A stretch of DNA of 64,000 nt from Siminovitchia fortis. GTDB taxonomy: Bacteria > Bacillota > Bacilli > Bacillales > Bacillaceae_C. The position numbers and the translations under genes are program-made. The notes beneath the pieces are model-generated. The model had not been told where the DNA came from. It did not search any database and saw only the letters and a list, made by a program, of their open reading frames with translations. The stretch is taken from positions 1 through 64,000 of the forward strand of contig NZ_QYTU02000015.1 in NCBI RefSeq assembly GCF_003605365.2, in the 5' to 3' direction. The first letter of the stretch is position 1; every line of letters starts with the position of its first letter. Positions 47,503-56,370 of this stretch are shown here, piece by piece.

Positions 47503-48225
47503 ATGAAAGTGCCTTCGACTGAAGTCCAGAACAACTTTGGAAAATACTTGAAGTTTGCGGAAGCCGGTGAGGAAATCATCGTGACGAAGAACGGACGGGA
47601 CGCTGCAAAAATTATCCGGATTGAAACGGAATCCTCCCTGGTAGGAGAAGACGCGCCGGAATACCGTACGGGCAGGGAATGGGTGACCTATGAAGAATAC
47701 CTGGATCTGGTGGAAGAGTCGGAACAGCGGTATGAGCTGATCGATGGATCGCTGTTCAACCTGGCATCGCCAACTTACGCCCACCAGCATGCGGTTCATG
47801 AATTGCACGGTATTTTCTACACTTGGTTCAAAGGCAAGAACTGCACGCCCCTTACTTCTCCCTTCGACATCAAACTTGTGAAATCGGAAGACAACATTTG
47901 CGTCGTTCAACCCGACATCGTGGTGATCTGCGATAAGGAAAAGATCGACGAAAATGGCAAATACCAGGGCGTCCCGACATTGGTCGTTGAAGTGTTATCC
48001 CCGTCCACAAAGCGAAAGGACTTGATCACCAAGCTGGAACTGTACCTGGTATGCGGCGTGAAGGAGTACTGGATTGTCGATCCGAGAAACCGGACCGTGA
48101 CGGTGTACACGCTGGACGGGCAGGACATTGTGGAAAACAGGACCTTCGCCAGCGGTGCCGACGAGTTCGCCCAGTCGTTTACCTTCGGTGGGCTCAGCGC
48201 ACGGCTGCAGGATGTATTTGGATGA
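47503..48225 (+). CDS. Phd/YefM antitoxin domain fused to a Uma2-family PD-(D/E)xK nuclease domain
   Basis: Residues 1 to about 48 look like a Phd/YefM antitoxin DNA-binding domain (STEVQNNFGKYLKFAEAGEEIIVTKNGRDAAKII). Residues of about 60-238 match Uma2/DUF820: YELIDGSLFNLASPTYAHQ, then QPDIVVICDK (catalytic Asp), LVVEVLSPSTKRKD (Glu, later Lys) and VKEYWIVDPRNRTVTVY. The nuclease motifs look intact. No separate toxin gene is adjacent. In 47581-47640, 31 of 60 bases are G or C, against 24 of 60 in bcrC (46741-46800), suggesting transfer. The ATG follows GAGGTGA. The biological role is unknown. Confidence 0.85.
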   Translation: MKVPSTEVQNNFGKYLKFAEAGEEIIVTKNGRDAAKIIRIETESSLVGEDAPEYRTGREWVTYEEYLDLVEESEQRYELIDGSLFNLASPTYAHQHAVHELHGIFYTWFKGKNCTPLTSPFDIKLVKSEDNICVVQPDIVVICDKEKIDENGKYQGVPTLVVEVLSPSTKRKDLITKLELYLVCGVKEYWIVDPRNRTVTVYTLDGQDIVENRTFASGADEFAQSFTFGGLSARLQDVFG

Positions 48226-48271
48226 GAAAAGACTCCGTCAAACCGGTTGCATGTTCTATTTGTGTGTGTTT

Positions 48272-48402
48272 AAAAGGGGCTGTCTGAAAAGTGGAAATCC
48301 CCTGATACTCAATAATTAAAAATACTGATATATCAAGGTTTTTTAGAACAAGAAAAGGGGTGTCCAAAAGTCAAAAAATGACTTTCTGGACAGCCCCCTT
48401 TT
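48272..48402 (-). mobile_element. MITE-like element copy B (122-bp core)
   Basis: The core at 48276-48397 has ends GGGGCTGTCTGAAAAG and CTTTCTGGACAGCCCC. It aligns along its full length with the reverse complement of the copy at 21608-21733. AAAA and TTTT flank it as an outward palindrome instead of a direct target duplication. It lies just behind the Phd-Uma2 gene. Confidence 0.8.
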
Positions 48403-48425
48403 CCGTTTTATGGGAGGTGATGAAG

Positions 48426-48530
48426 GTGGATGTTGATTTGGACAATAATAGGACAATGATTTTGTTCTTCAGTGGCAATTATCCACTCCGCTACTATACA
48501 AAAGAACATTTACTTCTCGATAATTTGTGA
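48426..48530 (+). CDS. possible 34-residue small ORF
   Basis: A GTG stands behind GGGAGGTGATGAAG and opens a 34-codon frame ending near the ATPase gene (MDVDLDNNRTM ... LLLDNL). The good ribosome binding site is the only argument. It may be a remnant of a gene broken by the MITE. I recognise no family. Confidence 0.22.
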   Translation: MDVDLDNNRTMILFFSGNYPLRYYTKEHLLLDNL

Positions 48531-48543
48531 TATTGACAGGACT

Positions 48544-50422
48544 TCAGTTTTTAAGCATACGCAGCCCGTTCAAAATGACAAGCAATGTACTTCCCTCATG
48601 TCCTATTACACCGAGCGGCAGATTGACAATTTGCAGGAAGTTTGAAGCGATCAGCACCAATATCACAGAAACCGAAAATGCGATATTCTGCTTAATGATG
48701 CGGCTCATCTTTTTTGAGCGCGCAATCGCCTCTGGAATCCGTTTCAAATCATTTTTCATCAATACAACATCAGCTGTCTCCAGTGCTATGTCTGTTCCGC
48801 CGCCCATAGCTATGCCGATATCTGCCGTTGCAAGAGCCGGAGCGTCATTGATGCCATCGCCGGTCATTGCGACAGGACCATAGGTATCTCTTAGTTTTTT
48901 GATTTCAACCAGCTTTTCTTCAGGCAGTGTATTAGCCAGGAAATGATCCAGACCGGCCTCTTTGGCGATAGTACCCGCGGCGCCTTCGCCGTCCCCTGTG
49001 ATCATGATGGTATGAAGGCCAAGCTCCTTTATTTTTTGGACAGCTTCTTTTGCTTCATCCCTAATGACATCTTTGAAAGTGATGATTCCGGCAATCTGAT
49101 CGTCGTATCCTGCAAAAATAATTGATTTTCCTTCCTTTTCAAACTCAGCAGCCTTTTCTTCAAAAAAAGAATCACGGTTTTCCGAAACGAATGAAGCTTT
49201 GCCAATTTTCCATTTCACTCCACCAATCCAAGCAGATACTCCTTTTCCGGGAAAATCATCAAGGTTATCAACGGGAAGCATTGTTATTTTTTTATTTTCG
49301 GCGTAATGGACGATGGCGGACGCAAGCGGATGGGTAGACAGCCGTTCGATGGAGGCAGCTGCCTGTAAAAAGCTTGTCTTGTCCATACTTTCGCGAACCA
49401 CGACATCAGTGACTTCATGCTGTCCCTTTGTCAGCGTTCCGGTTTTATCAAAAGCAATGGCTTTTAATGCTGCAAGCGACTCAAGGTGACTTCCGCCCTT
49501 GACCAATATGCCTTTTCTCGCCGAGGAGGCAATGGAAGACAGGGTGGCCGGCATAATGGAAGCAACCAATGCACAAGGGGAAGCTACGACGAGCAGGACC
49601 ATGGCGCGATATAGGGTCTCTTTCCAATCCCAGCCAAATAGATAATGAGGAAGAAACAGCATAAGGACAAAAACAATCAAAACGATTCTTACGTAAGTTC
49701 CCTCAAATTTTTCAATAAATTGCTGGGTAGGTGACTTTTCGCTTTTCGCCGCTTCAACCAGTTCGATGATCCTTTGGAAGAGCGTATCTTTTTGTTCCTT
49801 TACCACTGCAACGGTCAAAGCTCCGTTCATGTTTACCGTTCCCGCAAAAACCGTATCTCCCCTTTGTTTTCCGATGGGAACCGACTCGCCTGAAATGGCC
49901 GCTTCATCAATGGATGAATGCCCTTCTTCGATAACTCCATCAACAGGAATTCTCTCACCTGGCTTCACCGATATTAAATCGTTAATCTTCAAATCTGCCA
50001 CAGGTACAGTTTTCTCACCGTCATCTGTAACTAATACGGCCACATCCGGCTGCATTTTAACAAGTGAGGACAATTCCTTCTGGCTCTTGTTCATGGAATA
50101 TGTCTCCAATGCACCGCTCAATGCGAATATGAAAATTAAAATGGCACCTTCAGCCCAAAATCCGATGATGGCAGATCCGATTGCTGCCATAATCATTAAA
50201 ATTTCCACATTCAGTTTTTTGTTTTGAACAAGATCCGTCAACCCTTCTTTGGCTTTATAAAATCCGCCTATCAAAAAAGCCGGGATAAAAAAGAAGGCCG
50301 ATAAAGATGGCAGTAAAAAACCGGCTCCGATAAGGATGCCGCTAATTACAGCCGCAGTCAATTCGCCATGCTTTTCAAAAAAAGCTGTGATGTTTTCTGC
50401 TTTTGTATGATCCAGCTTTCAT
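48544..50422 (-). CDS. ZosA-like P1B-type heavy-metal ATPase, possible frameshift at its 5' end
   Basis: A metal-transporting P-type ATPase resembling B. subtilis ZosA (zinc uptake, PerR-controlled) and the divergent paralogue downstream. It has the SPC ion-binding motif (ASPCALVASIMPAT), the phosphorylated Asp in DKTGTLTKG, the ISGES phosphatase loop and GDGINDAPAL. No N-terminal metal-binding domain is present. The intact frame starts only at a TTG (50361) without a ribosome binding site. A strong GGAAAGGAG-N4-ATG stands at 50422 in the other frame. Removing one base (in AAA at 50417-50419 or the seven-base run at 50377-50383) joins the two. The metal is unproven. Confidence 0.82.
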
Positions 50423-50560
50423 TCAGCTCCTTTCCAAAAAAAGCTCCTGCTTATTTATATTGATTATAACTTATCTAAAGAGAAACAACACGAAAAGACC
50501 ATGAGCGCCTTTCACCGAAAATTATTTGGTTGGTTTAATAAAAACTCAGTAAACATTAAT

Positions 50561-50575
50561 TGATAATAATTATCA
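50561..50575. promoter_or_regulatory. perfect Fur-type box between the ATPase genes
   Basis: TGATAATAATTATCA is an exact 7-1-7 match to the Bacillus Fur consensus. It lies about midway between the two divergent ATPase genes. Confidence 0.8.
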
Positions 50576-50616
50576 TTAGCAAATAAAGGGTAATTGTACC
50601 GTTCCAAGGTTAATAC

Positions 50617-50631
50617 CAATAATCATTATCA
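50617..50631. promoter_or_regulatory. second Fur-type box between the ATPase genes
   Basis: CAATAATCATTATCA matches 13 of 14 defined positions of the 7-1-7 Fur consensus except for its first bases (two mismatches at most). It lies 42 bp after the perfect box. Confidence 0.6.
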
Positions 50632-50659
50632 ATTAGAATAAAATATTCTCATTTAAAAG

Positions 50660-50710
50660 TTGACTTAGTGTAACTTTTTTAATATGATATCTATATAATA
50701 ATAATTATAA
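50660..50710 (+). promoter_or_regulatory. promoter of the rightward ATPase with PerR-type box
   Basis: TTGACT-N17-TATGAT (50660-50688) reads rightward. TAATAATAATTATAA (50696-50710) matches the PerR box TTATAATNATTATAA at all but one position and lies directly at the expected start point, a repressing position. This agrees with PerR control of zosA in B. subtilis. Confidence 0.7.
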
Positions 50711-50753
50711 AGTATGAAATGTGAATGACCAATAATCAGGAAGGTGCAAATAT

Positions 50754-52673
50754 ATGAATCTTGATGCTCAAACAATTGAAAGTCAACATGATTTTCGAAA
50801 GGTAAATCCCTTAGAAAAACTAAAAGTCAATGGAGAGCTTATTGCCGCAATAGTCAGCGGAGTATTTATATTATTTGGATGGCTGCTCGAAAAAAACGGC
50901 ATGGAAAGTGCATCGGTCGTTCTTTTCCTGCTTGCCTTTGTTATTGGCGGCTTCGCTAAAGCCAAAGAGGGCTTGGAAGAGACCATAAAACATAAAAAGC
51001 TGAACGTGGAGCTTTTGATGATCCTTGCAGCTGTCGGTTCAGCCATTATCGGCTATTGGACAGAGGGAGCCATCTTGATTTTTATTTTTGCACTGAGCGG
51101 GGCTTTGGAAACATATACGATGAATAAAAGCCGTAAGGAGATTTCTTCTTTGATGGATATTCAGCCGGAAGAAGCGTGGCTTTGGATGGATGGAGAAATA
51201 AAACGGGTCCATGTTTCAGAACTGGATGTAGGGGACTTGATTTTGATCAAACCGGGTGAAAGAGTTCCCTCCGACGGCAAAATTGTCAGGGGAAACACCA
51301 CACTGGATGAAGCAGCTATTACAGGTGAATCTTTGCCAGTATCAAAGGGGATTCAAGATGAAATATATGCCGGAACGTTAAATATAAATGGTTCCATTAC
51401 CGTCCGGGTTACAAAACATAATGATGAAACTTTATTTCAAAAAATCATCCAGCTTGTCCAGTCGGCTCAAAGTGAGAAATCCCCTTCGCAGCTCTTTATA
51501 GAACGCTTTGAAGGAAAGTATGTCAAGGCAGTTTTAATTGTCGTTTCTCTCATGATGTTCATGCCGCACTATACTTTTGGATGGAGCTGGAACGAAACGT
51601 TTTACAGGGCGATGATCCTGCTGGTAGTCGCATCTCCCTGTGCGTTGGTTGCGTCTATCATGCCTGCGACGCTGTCCGCCATATCAAACGGAGCAAAAAA
51701 AGGGATACTTTTTAAGGGTGGAAACCATTTGGAGCAATTGGGCCATATCAAAGCCATCGCATTTGATAAAACCGGAACACTGACAAAAGGACAGCCTGAG
51801 GTTGCAAATTTTATTATCCGTGAAGGGCAAGACAGCGATCAAGTGCTGCTTATGGTAGCTTCAATTGAAAAGCACTCCAACCATCCCCTGGCAAATGCGA
51901 TCGTAAATTATACTCAAAATAAAATAACTGAACCATTGATAGATCTGGAAACGGTAGAAGATGTTGCAGGTCGGGGGATAAAGGCAGTCATTAACGATGA
52001 AAGTTGGAAAATTGGAAAAGAAGATTTTGTTGAAATAAGCGAGTATGACCAATTTTTGGCAGAAAGTGCAAAAGAGTTAGCAAATGAAGGGAAAACCATT
52101 GTCTATGTCCAAAAAGACGATAAGTTGGCCGCGGTCATTGCATTAAAAGATATGGCCAGACAAGAATCGCTGAAGGCCATCGATCAGTTGAAAAAACAAG
52201 GTCTGTTCACAGTGATGCTTACTGGGGATAATGAAAAAACCGCGAAGGTGATCGCCTCTGAAAGCCATGTACAGGATTTTATAGCGAATTGTCTGCCGGA
52301 AAATAAAGTTGCGCAGCTTAAAAAATTGCAGGAAAAATACGGGACTGTCGCGATGGTGGGAGACGGAATCAACGATGCACCGGCACTGGCCGCGTCAAAT
52401 GTAGGTATTTCAGTAGGAGACGGTACAGATGTTGCCCTTGAAACGGCTGATATGATCCTGATGAAAAATGACTTGCTGCGTATACCGGAAGCGATAAAAT
52501 TATCAAAAAGAATGGACCGGATTATAAAGCAAAACATTTTCTTTTCGATCATTGTGATCGCCTTGTTAATCTTATCAAACTTTTCCCAAGTCATTGATTT
52601 GCCTTTGGGGGTTATCGGACATGAAGGAAGCACGATCCTTGTTATTTTAAACAGCTTGAGACTTTTGAAGTAA
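50754..52673 (+). CDS. zosA: ZosA-like P1B-type heavy-metal ATPase
   Basis: The 639-residue protein closely follows B. subtilis ZosA: AELIAA-like start of the membrane part (GELIAAIVSGVFILFGW), GAILIFIFALSGALETYTMNKS, the ITGES loop, ASPCALVASIMPATLSAI, DKTGTLTKG and GDGINDAPALAAS, ending VIGHEGSTILVILNSLRLLK. ZosA is thought to take up zinc under peroxide stress. There is no heavy-metal-associated domain at the N-terminus. The ATG follows AGGAAGG. It is divergent from a paralogue. Fur- and PerR-type boxes in between suggest control by both. Confidence 0.9.
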   Translation: MNLDAQTIESQHDFRKVNPLEKLKVNGELIAAIVSGVFILFGWLLEKNGMESASVVLFLLAFVIGGFAKAKEGLEETIKHKKLNVELLMILAAVGSAIIGYWTEGAILIFIFALSGALETYTMNKSRKEISSLMDIQPEEAWLWMDGEIKRVHVSELDVGDLILIKPGERVPSDGKIVRGNTTLDEAAITGESLPVSKGIQDEIYAGTLNINGSITVRVTKHNDETLFQKIIQLVQSAQSEKSPSQLFIERFEGKYVKAVLIVVSLMMFMPHYTFGWSWNETFYRAMILLVVASPCALVASIMPATLSAISNGAKKGILFKGGNHLEQLGHIKAIAFDKTGTLTKGQPEVANFIIREGQDSDQVLLMVASIEKHSNHPLANAIVNYTQNKITEPLIDLETVEDVAGRGIKAVINDESWKIGKEDFVEISEYDQFLAESAKELANEGKTIVYVQKDDKLAAVIALKDMARQESLKAIDQLKKQGLFTVMLTGDNEKTAKVIASESHVQDFIANCLPENKVAQLKKLQEKYGTVAMVGDGINDAPALAASNVGISVGDGTDVALETADMILMKNDLLRIPEAIKLSKRMDRIIKQNIFFSIIVIALLILSNFSQVIDLPLGVIGHEGSTILVILNSLRLLK

Positions 52674-52790
52674 GCCGCCTCAGCTAAAGGAAGGCCTGCC
52701 TGGAAAGCATTCATATGAACAAATCACAAATATGAAACCATCCCGGGAAGTATTCGTATACATGATTAATCATAATTAAGGATGAGTTAT

Positions 52791-53510
52791 ATGAACGAAT
52801 ATGAGAAAGCTGTAGCGGAAGAAGTTCAAAAATGGATGAGAAAAGTCAACAAGCGTTCAAGTCTTTTGAACAGGATCTCAAAAAAAGCACAAACAAAAGT
52901 GAATGGGCTGATTCCGGAAAAGTTCCATGAAATCATGACAGAAAGTATAAAAAATATGGTAAAAGCAACACTTGTCGGATCTGACTTTCTTACTAAAAAA
53001 AATCAGGCATCAGAAATGAGTTTATTTGAGCGGGATGAACTGGTTAAAAGAAAATTGGATACTTACCGGAAAACCGCAGTCATAGAAGGGGCCGGGACTG
53101 GAGCGGGCGGGATATTGCTCGGATTGGCGGATTTCCCATTGCTCTTATCGATCGAAATGAAGTTTTTATTTGAGGCGGCTGCCATTTATGGATTTGATAC
53201 AAAGGATTACAGAGAGAGACTGTTTATTCTTCATGTTTTCCTGCTTGCTTTTTCAAGTGATGATACCCGTAAAAAAACGTTCCACATCATAGAAAATTGG
53301 GAAGAGGAAAAGGACCGGCTTGCTTATATGGACTGGCGCGAATTTCAACAAGAGTACAGAGACTACATTGACTTAGTGAAAATGTTACAGCTGATCCCGG
53401 GTTTTGGTGCCATTGTTGGTGCATATGCCAATTATAACTTGCTCGATCATTTAGGCGAAACTGCCATGAATGCTTATCGGCTGCGGATTTTAAAAGAAAA
53501 TTTCATATGA
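52791..53510 (+). CDS. EcsC family protein
   Basis: The 239-residue protein matches the EcsC family, with the conserved central part VIEGAGTGAGGILLGLADFPLLLSIEMKFLFEAA and a C-terminal GFGAIVGAYANYNLLDHLG. EcsC is encoded with the EcsAB ABC transporter in B. subtilis, but its function is unknown. Here no ecsAB is nearby. The start is the ATG after AAGGATGA. A terminator follows. Confidence 0.88.
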   Translation: MNEYEKAVAEEVQKWMRKVNKRSSLLNRISKKAQTKVNGLIPEKFHEIMTESIKNMVKATLVGSDFLTKKNQASEMSLFERDELVKRKLDTYRKTAVIEGAGTGAGGILLGLADFPLLLSIEMKFLFEAAAIYGFDTKDYRERLFILHVFLLAFSSDDTRKKTFHIIENWEEEKDRLAYMDWREFQQEYRDYIDLVKMLQLIPGFGAIVGAYANYNLLDHLGETAMNAYRLRILKENFI

Positions 53511-53524
53511 ATCAATTACAATCG

Positions 53525-53551
53525 AAGGCGTTCCAGGGGGCGCCTTTTTTT
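53525..53551 (+). terminator. terminator after the EcsC-family gene
   Basis: AAGGCG and CGCCTT with a 10-base loop, then seven T. Confidence 0.75.
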
Positions 53552-53591
53552 CTTTTAAAAAATGAATTGAGAGAAATTCTCAATTAATTCA

Positions 53592-53649
53592 TTGACTCTT
53601 TTAAAACAGGTGATATAATTAACATGAGCTTAAGTGATAATGATTATCA
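53592..53649 (+). promoter_or_regulatory. iron-regulated promoter of the siderophore importer
   Basis: TTGACT-N16-TATAAT (53592-53619) is followed by a perfect Fur box TGATAATGATTATCA (53635-53649) just after the start point. A weaker palindrome, TTGAGAGAAATTCTCAA, lies upstream at about 53566-53583. Fur repression under iron sufficiency is expected. Confidence 0.88.
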
Positions 53650-53689
53650 TTCGCCTCAATACTACATAGAAAATGTTGGTGGGTGATCT

Positions 53690-54640
53690 GTGAAACTTAA
53701 ATATTTATTGCCAATCCTATTGGTATTATGCATTCTATCTTTATTTCTGGGGGTAAGCAACATATCTCCTCTCGACCTGCTGGATCTTCAATCAGAGGAG
53801 ACGCAGGTATTCCTTATCAGCCGCCTGCCGAGATTGCTTTCGATTATATTAGCGGGAGCGGGCATGAGCATTGCAGGCCTCATCATGCAGCAGTTGAGCC
53901 GTAATAAATTTGTTTCACCGACCACAGCAGGTACGCTCGATGCAACAAGACTGGGAATCCTCGTTTCCATGCTATTGTTTGCCAATGCGACGATGCTGGA
54001 AAAAATGGCGGTTTCGTTCGCCTTTGCCCTTGCGGGATCCCTGTTGTTCATGCAGATTCTTGACCGAATCAAATTCAAGGATGCAATCTTTATTCCGCTG
54101 GTCGGGCTCATGTTCGGCAATATTTTATCATCGGTCACAACGTTTTTCGCATATCGGGCTAATGCCATACAAAATATCTCTGCCTGGCTGCAAGGGGATT
54201 TCTCCATGATCATGAAAGGACGCTACGAGCTGCTGTATATCAGTATACCTGTCCTTTTACTGGCATACTTATATGCCAATCGGTTTACTCTGGCCGGAAT
54301 GGGAGAGGATTTTTCGAAAAATCTGGGGCTGTCCTATAAGCGAATTGTCAATATCGGACTGATTTTAGTGGCCTTGATTACAACAACAGTTGTTTTGACA
54401 GTTGGAATGATCCCGTTTCTTGGTTTGATCATTCCGAATATCGTGTCAATTTTCAAAGGCGACCATCTGCAAAAAACATTGCCGCATACAGCTTTGCTCG
54501 GAGCGATTTTTCTCCTCATTTGTGACATTTTGGGACGCGTTCTCATTTATCCTTACGAGATATCCATCAGTTTGATGGTGGGAATTATCGGCAGCGGCAT
54601 ATTCTTATATTTGCTTTTCAGGAGGAAGGCCTATGCGTAA
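53690..54640 (+). CDS. yclN: YclN-type ferric siderophore ABC permease
   Basis: First membrane subunit of a FecCD-type importer. The 316-residue protein closely follows B. subtilis YclN of the petrobactin transporter: SRLPRLLSIILAGAGMSIAGLIMQQLSRNKFVSPTTAGT, GRYELLYISIP and GLIIPNIVSIFKGDH. It has about nine transmembrane segments. The start is a GTG after GGTGGGTGA. The petrobactin specificity is inferred from homology and operon structure. It overlaps yclO by 8 bp. Confidence 0.92.
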   Translation: MKLKYLLPILLVLCILSLFLGVSNISPLDLLDLQSEETQVFLISRLPRLLSIILAGAGMSIAGLIMQQLSRNKFVSPTTAGTLDATRLGILVSMLLFANATMLEKMAVSFAFALAGSLLFMQILDRIKFKDAIFIPLVGLMFGNILSSVTTFFAYRANAIQNISAWLQGDFSMIMKGRYELLYISIPVLLLAYLYANRFTLAGMGEDFSKNLGLSYKRIVNIGLILVALITTTVVLTVGMIPFLGLIIPNIVSIFKGDHLQKTLPHTALLGAIFLLICDILGRVLIYPYEISISLMVGIIGSGIFLYLLFRRKAYA

Positions 54641-55583
54641 TTCTGTTAAGATGGCCCTACTCTTCCTTGTCGCCTCGGGTCTTTGCCTGCTTTATTTATT
54701 CCATGATTTAAACGGAAGCTTTGATTATGCACTGCCCCGGCGGGCGATTAAAGTGCTTGCGATGGTTATTACAGGCGCCGCCATTGCCTATGCGACGGTT
54801 ATTTTTCAAACAATTACACATAATCGTATATTGACCCCAAGCATTATGGGATTGGATTCTTTATATTTGCTCATTCAAACTTTTTTTATATTCTTTTTAG
54901 GTTCTGAGCATATAACCGTTGTGAATAAACAGGTGAATTTTCTCTTATCAGTTGGTGCGATGATCATTTTTGCATTGCTGCTATATCGGTTTTTATTTAA
55001 AAAAGGGCAGCAATCCATCTATTTCCTTCTTTTAATAGGAATTATCGTCGGTACTTTTTTTCAAAGCATCAGCACTTTTTTACAGGTGTTGATCGATCCG
55101 AATGAATTTTTAATTGTTCAGGACCGGATGTTTGCCAGTTTCAACAATGTAAACGGTGATCTTGTATGGCTGGCGCTTCTTTCCATCATATGCGTATTTG
55201 CTGTTGGCTGGCGGTCTGTCAGCAGCTTGGATGTTATGTCACTCGGCCGTGACACCGCCATAAATTTGGGAATTTCCTATGATAAAACAGCAAGACAGAT
55301 GCTTGTGCTGACTGCAATTCTCATTTCAGTTTCAACGGCGCTCGTCGGCCCGATTACTTTTTTTGGATTGATTGTTGCCAATCTGGCTTATCAATTTTTC
55401 CATACCTATAAGCACCGCATTCTCATTAGCGGAGCCATCCTTTTGAGCATTATCGCCCTTGTAGGAGGACAATGGGCCGTGGAGCGGATCTTCACTTTTT
55501 CCACGACGTTGAGCGTGATCATTAATTTCGTCGGTGGCGCTTATTTTCTTTACTTATTGCTGAAGGAGAGTCGATCATCATGA
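54633..55583 (+). CDS. yclO: YclO-type ferric siderophore ABC permease
   Basis: Second membrane subunit of the same importer, 316 residues, with ILTPSIMGLDSLYLLIQ, FFQSISTFLQVLIDPNEF, GRDTAINLGISYDKTARQ and GPITFFGLIVANL, the pattern of YclO. The ATG, after AGGAGGAAGG, overlaps yclN. It overlaps the ATPase gene by 4 bp. The tight overlaps indicate one Fur-controlled transcript. Confidence 0.92.
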   Translation: MRNSVKMALLFLVASGLCLLYLFHDLNGSFDYALPRRAIKVLAMVITGAAIAYATVIFQTITHNRILTPSIMGLDSLYLLIQTFFIFFLGSEHITVVNKQVNFLLSVGAMIIFALLLYRFLFKKGQQSIYFLLLIGIIVGTFFQSISTFLQVLIDPNEFLIVQDRMFASFNNVNGDLVWLALLSIICVFAVGWRSVSSLDVMSLGRDTAINLGISYDKTARQMLVLTAILISVSTALVGPITFFGLIVANLAYQFFHTYKHRILISGAILLSIIALVGGQWAVERIFTFSTTLSVIINFVGGAYFLYLLLKESRSS

Positions 55584-56341
55584 TTGAAGTCTTGAGGTTA
55601 TCCAAATTTTACGGAAAAAATAAAGTGGTCGAAGATGTATCTGTTAACATTCACAGCGGTCAAATTACGTCTTTTATTGGTCCAAATGGCGCGGGAAAAT
55701 CAACCTTGCTTTCAATGGTCAGCAGACTGCTTGATGCAGATACAGGCGATGTCCTGCTGGACCAGACCAATATGAAAAAAATGAGATCCAATGATCTTTC
55801 AAAAAGGGTTTCGATTTTAAAGCAGTCCAACTTTGTGAATGTTAAACTGACGATCAGGGAGCTCGTTTCTTTCGGGAGGTATCCATATTCAAAAGGCCGG
55901 CTGACTAAAGATGATCAACTGATGGTTGATCAGGCGATTGAATATATGGAACTCACGGATATTCAGGACTCCTATCTTGATGAATTGTCAGGCGGCCAGC
56001 GCCAGCGGGCTTTCATTGCCATGGTCATTGCCCAGGATACAGATTATATTCTGCTTGATGAGCCGCTTAACAACCTTGATATGAAACATTCAGTCCAAAT
56101 CATGAAAATTTTGCGCAGGCTTGTAGATGACCTGGGCAAAACCGTCGTCATTGTACTGCATGATATCAACTTTGCCTCTGTTTATTCGGATAGGATCGTT
56201 GCGATGAAAAACGGGAGAGTGGTTAAAGACGGCCCGACGGAAGAAATTATTCAATCTGAAGCGTTGAAAGAAATATATGACATGGATATACCGATTAAAA
56301 ACTTAAACAATTGCAGGATTTGTGTGTATTTTAATTCGTAG
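55580..56341 (+). CDS. yclP: YclP-type ferric siderophore ABC ATPase
   Basis: The 253-residue ATPase energises the YclNO permease. It has Walker A GPNGAGKS (about residue 35), the Q-loop in LKQSNFVNVKLTIRELV, the signature LSGGQRQRAFIAMVIAQ, Walker B DYILLDEPLNNLD and the switch His in VIVLHDINFA. The start ATGA overlaps the yclO stop. It is followed after 29 bp by the binding-protein gene. Confidence 0.94.
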   Translation: MIEVLRLSKFYGKNKVVEDVSVNIHSGQITSFIGPNGAGKSTLLSMVSRLLDADTGDVLLDQTNMKKMRSNDLSKRVSILKQSNFVNVKLTIRELVSFGRYPYSKGRLTKDDQLMVDQAIEYMELTDIQDSYLDELSGGQRQRAFIAMVIAQDTDYILLDEPLNNLDMKHSVQIMKILRRLVDDLGKTVVIVLHDINFASVYSDRIVAMKNGRVVKDGPTEEIIQSEALKEIYDMDIPIKNLNNCRICVYFNS

Positions 56342-56370
56342 ATCAGTAGATCAAAGGAGATTCATTAAAA

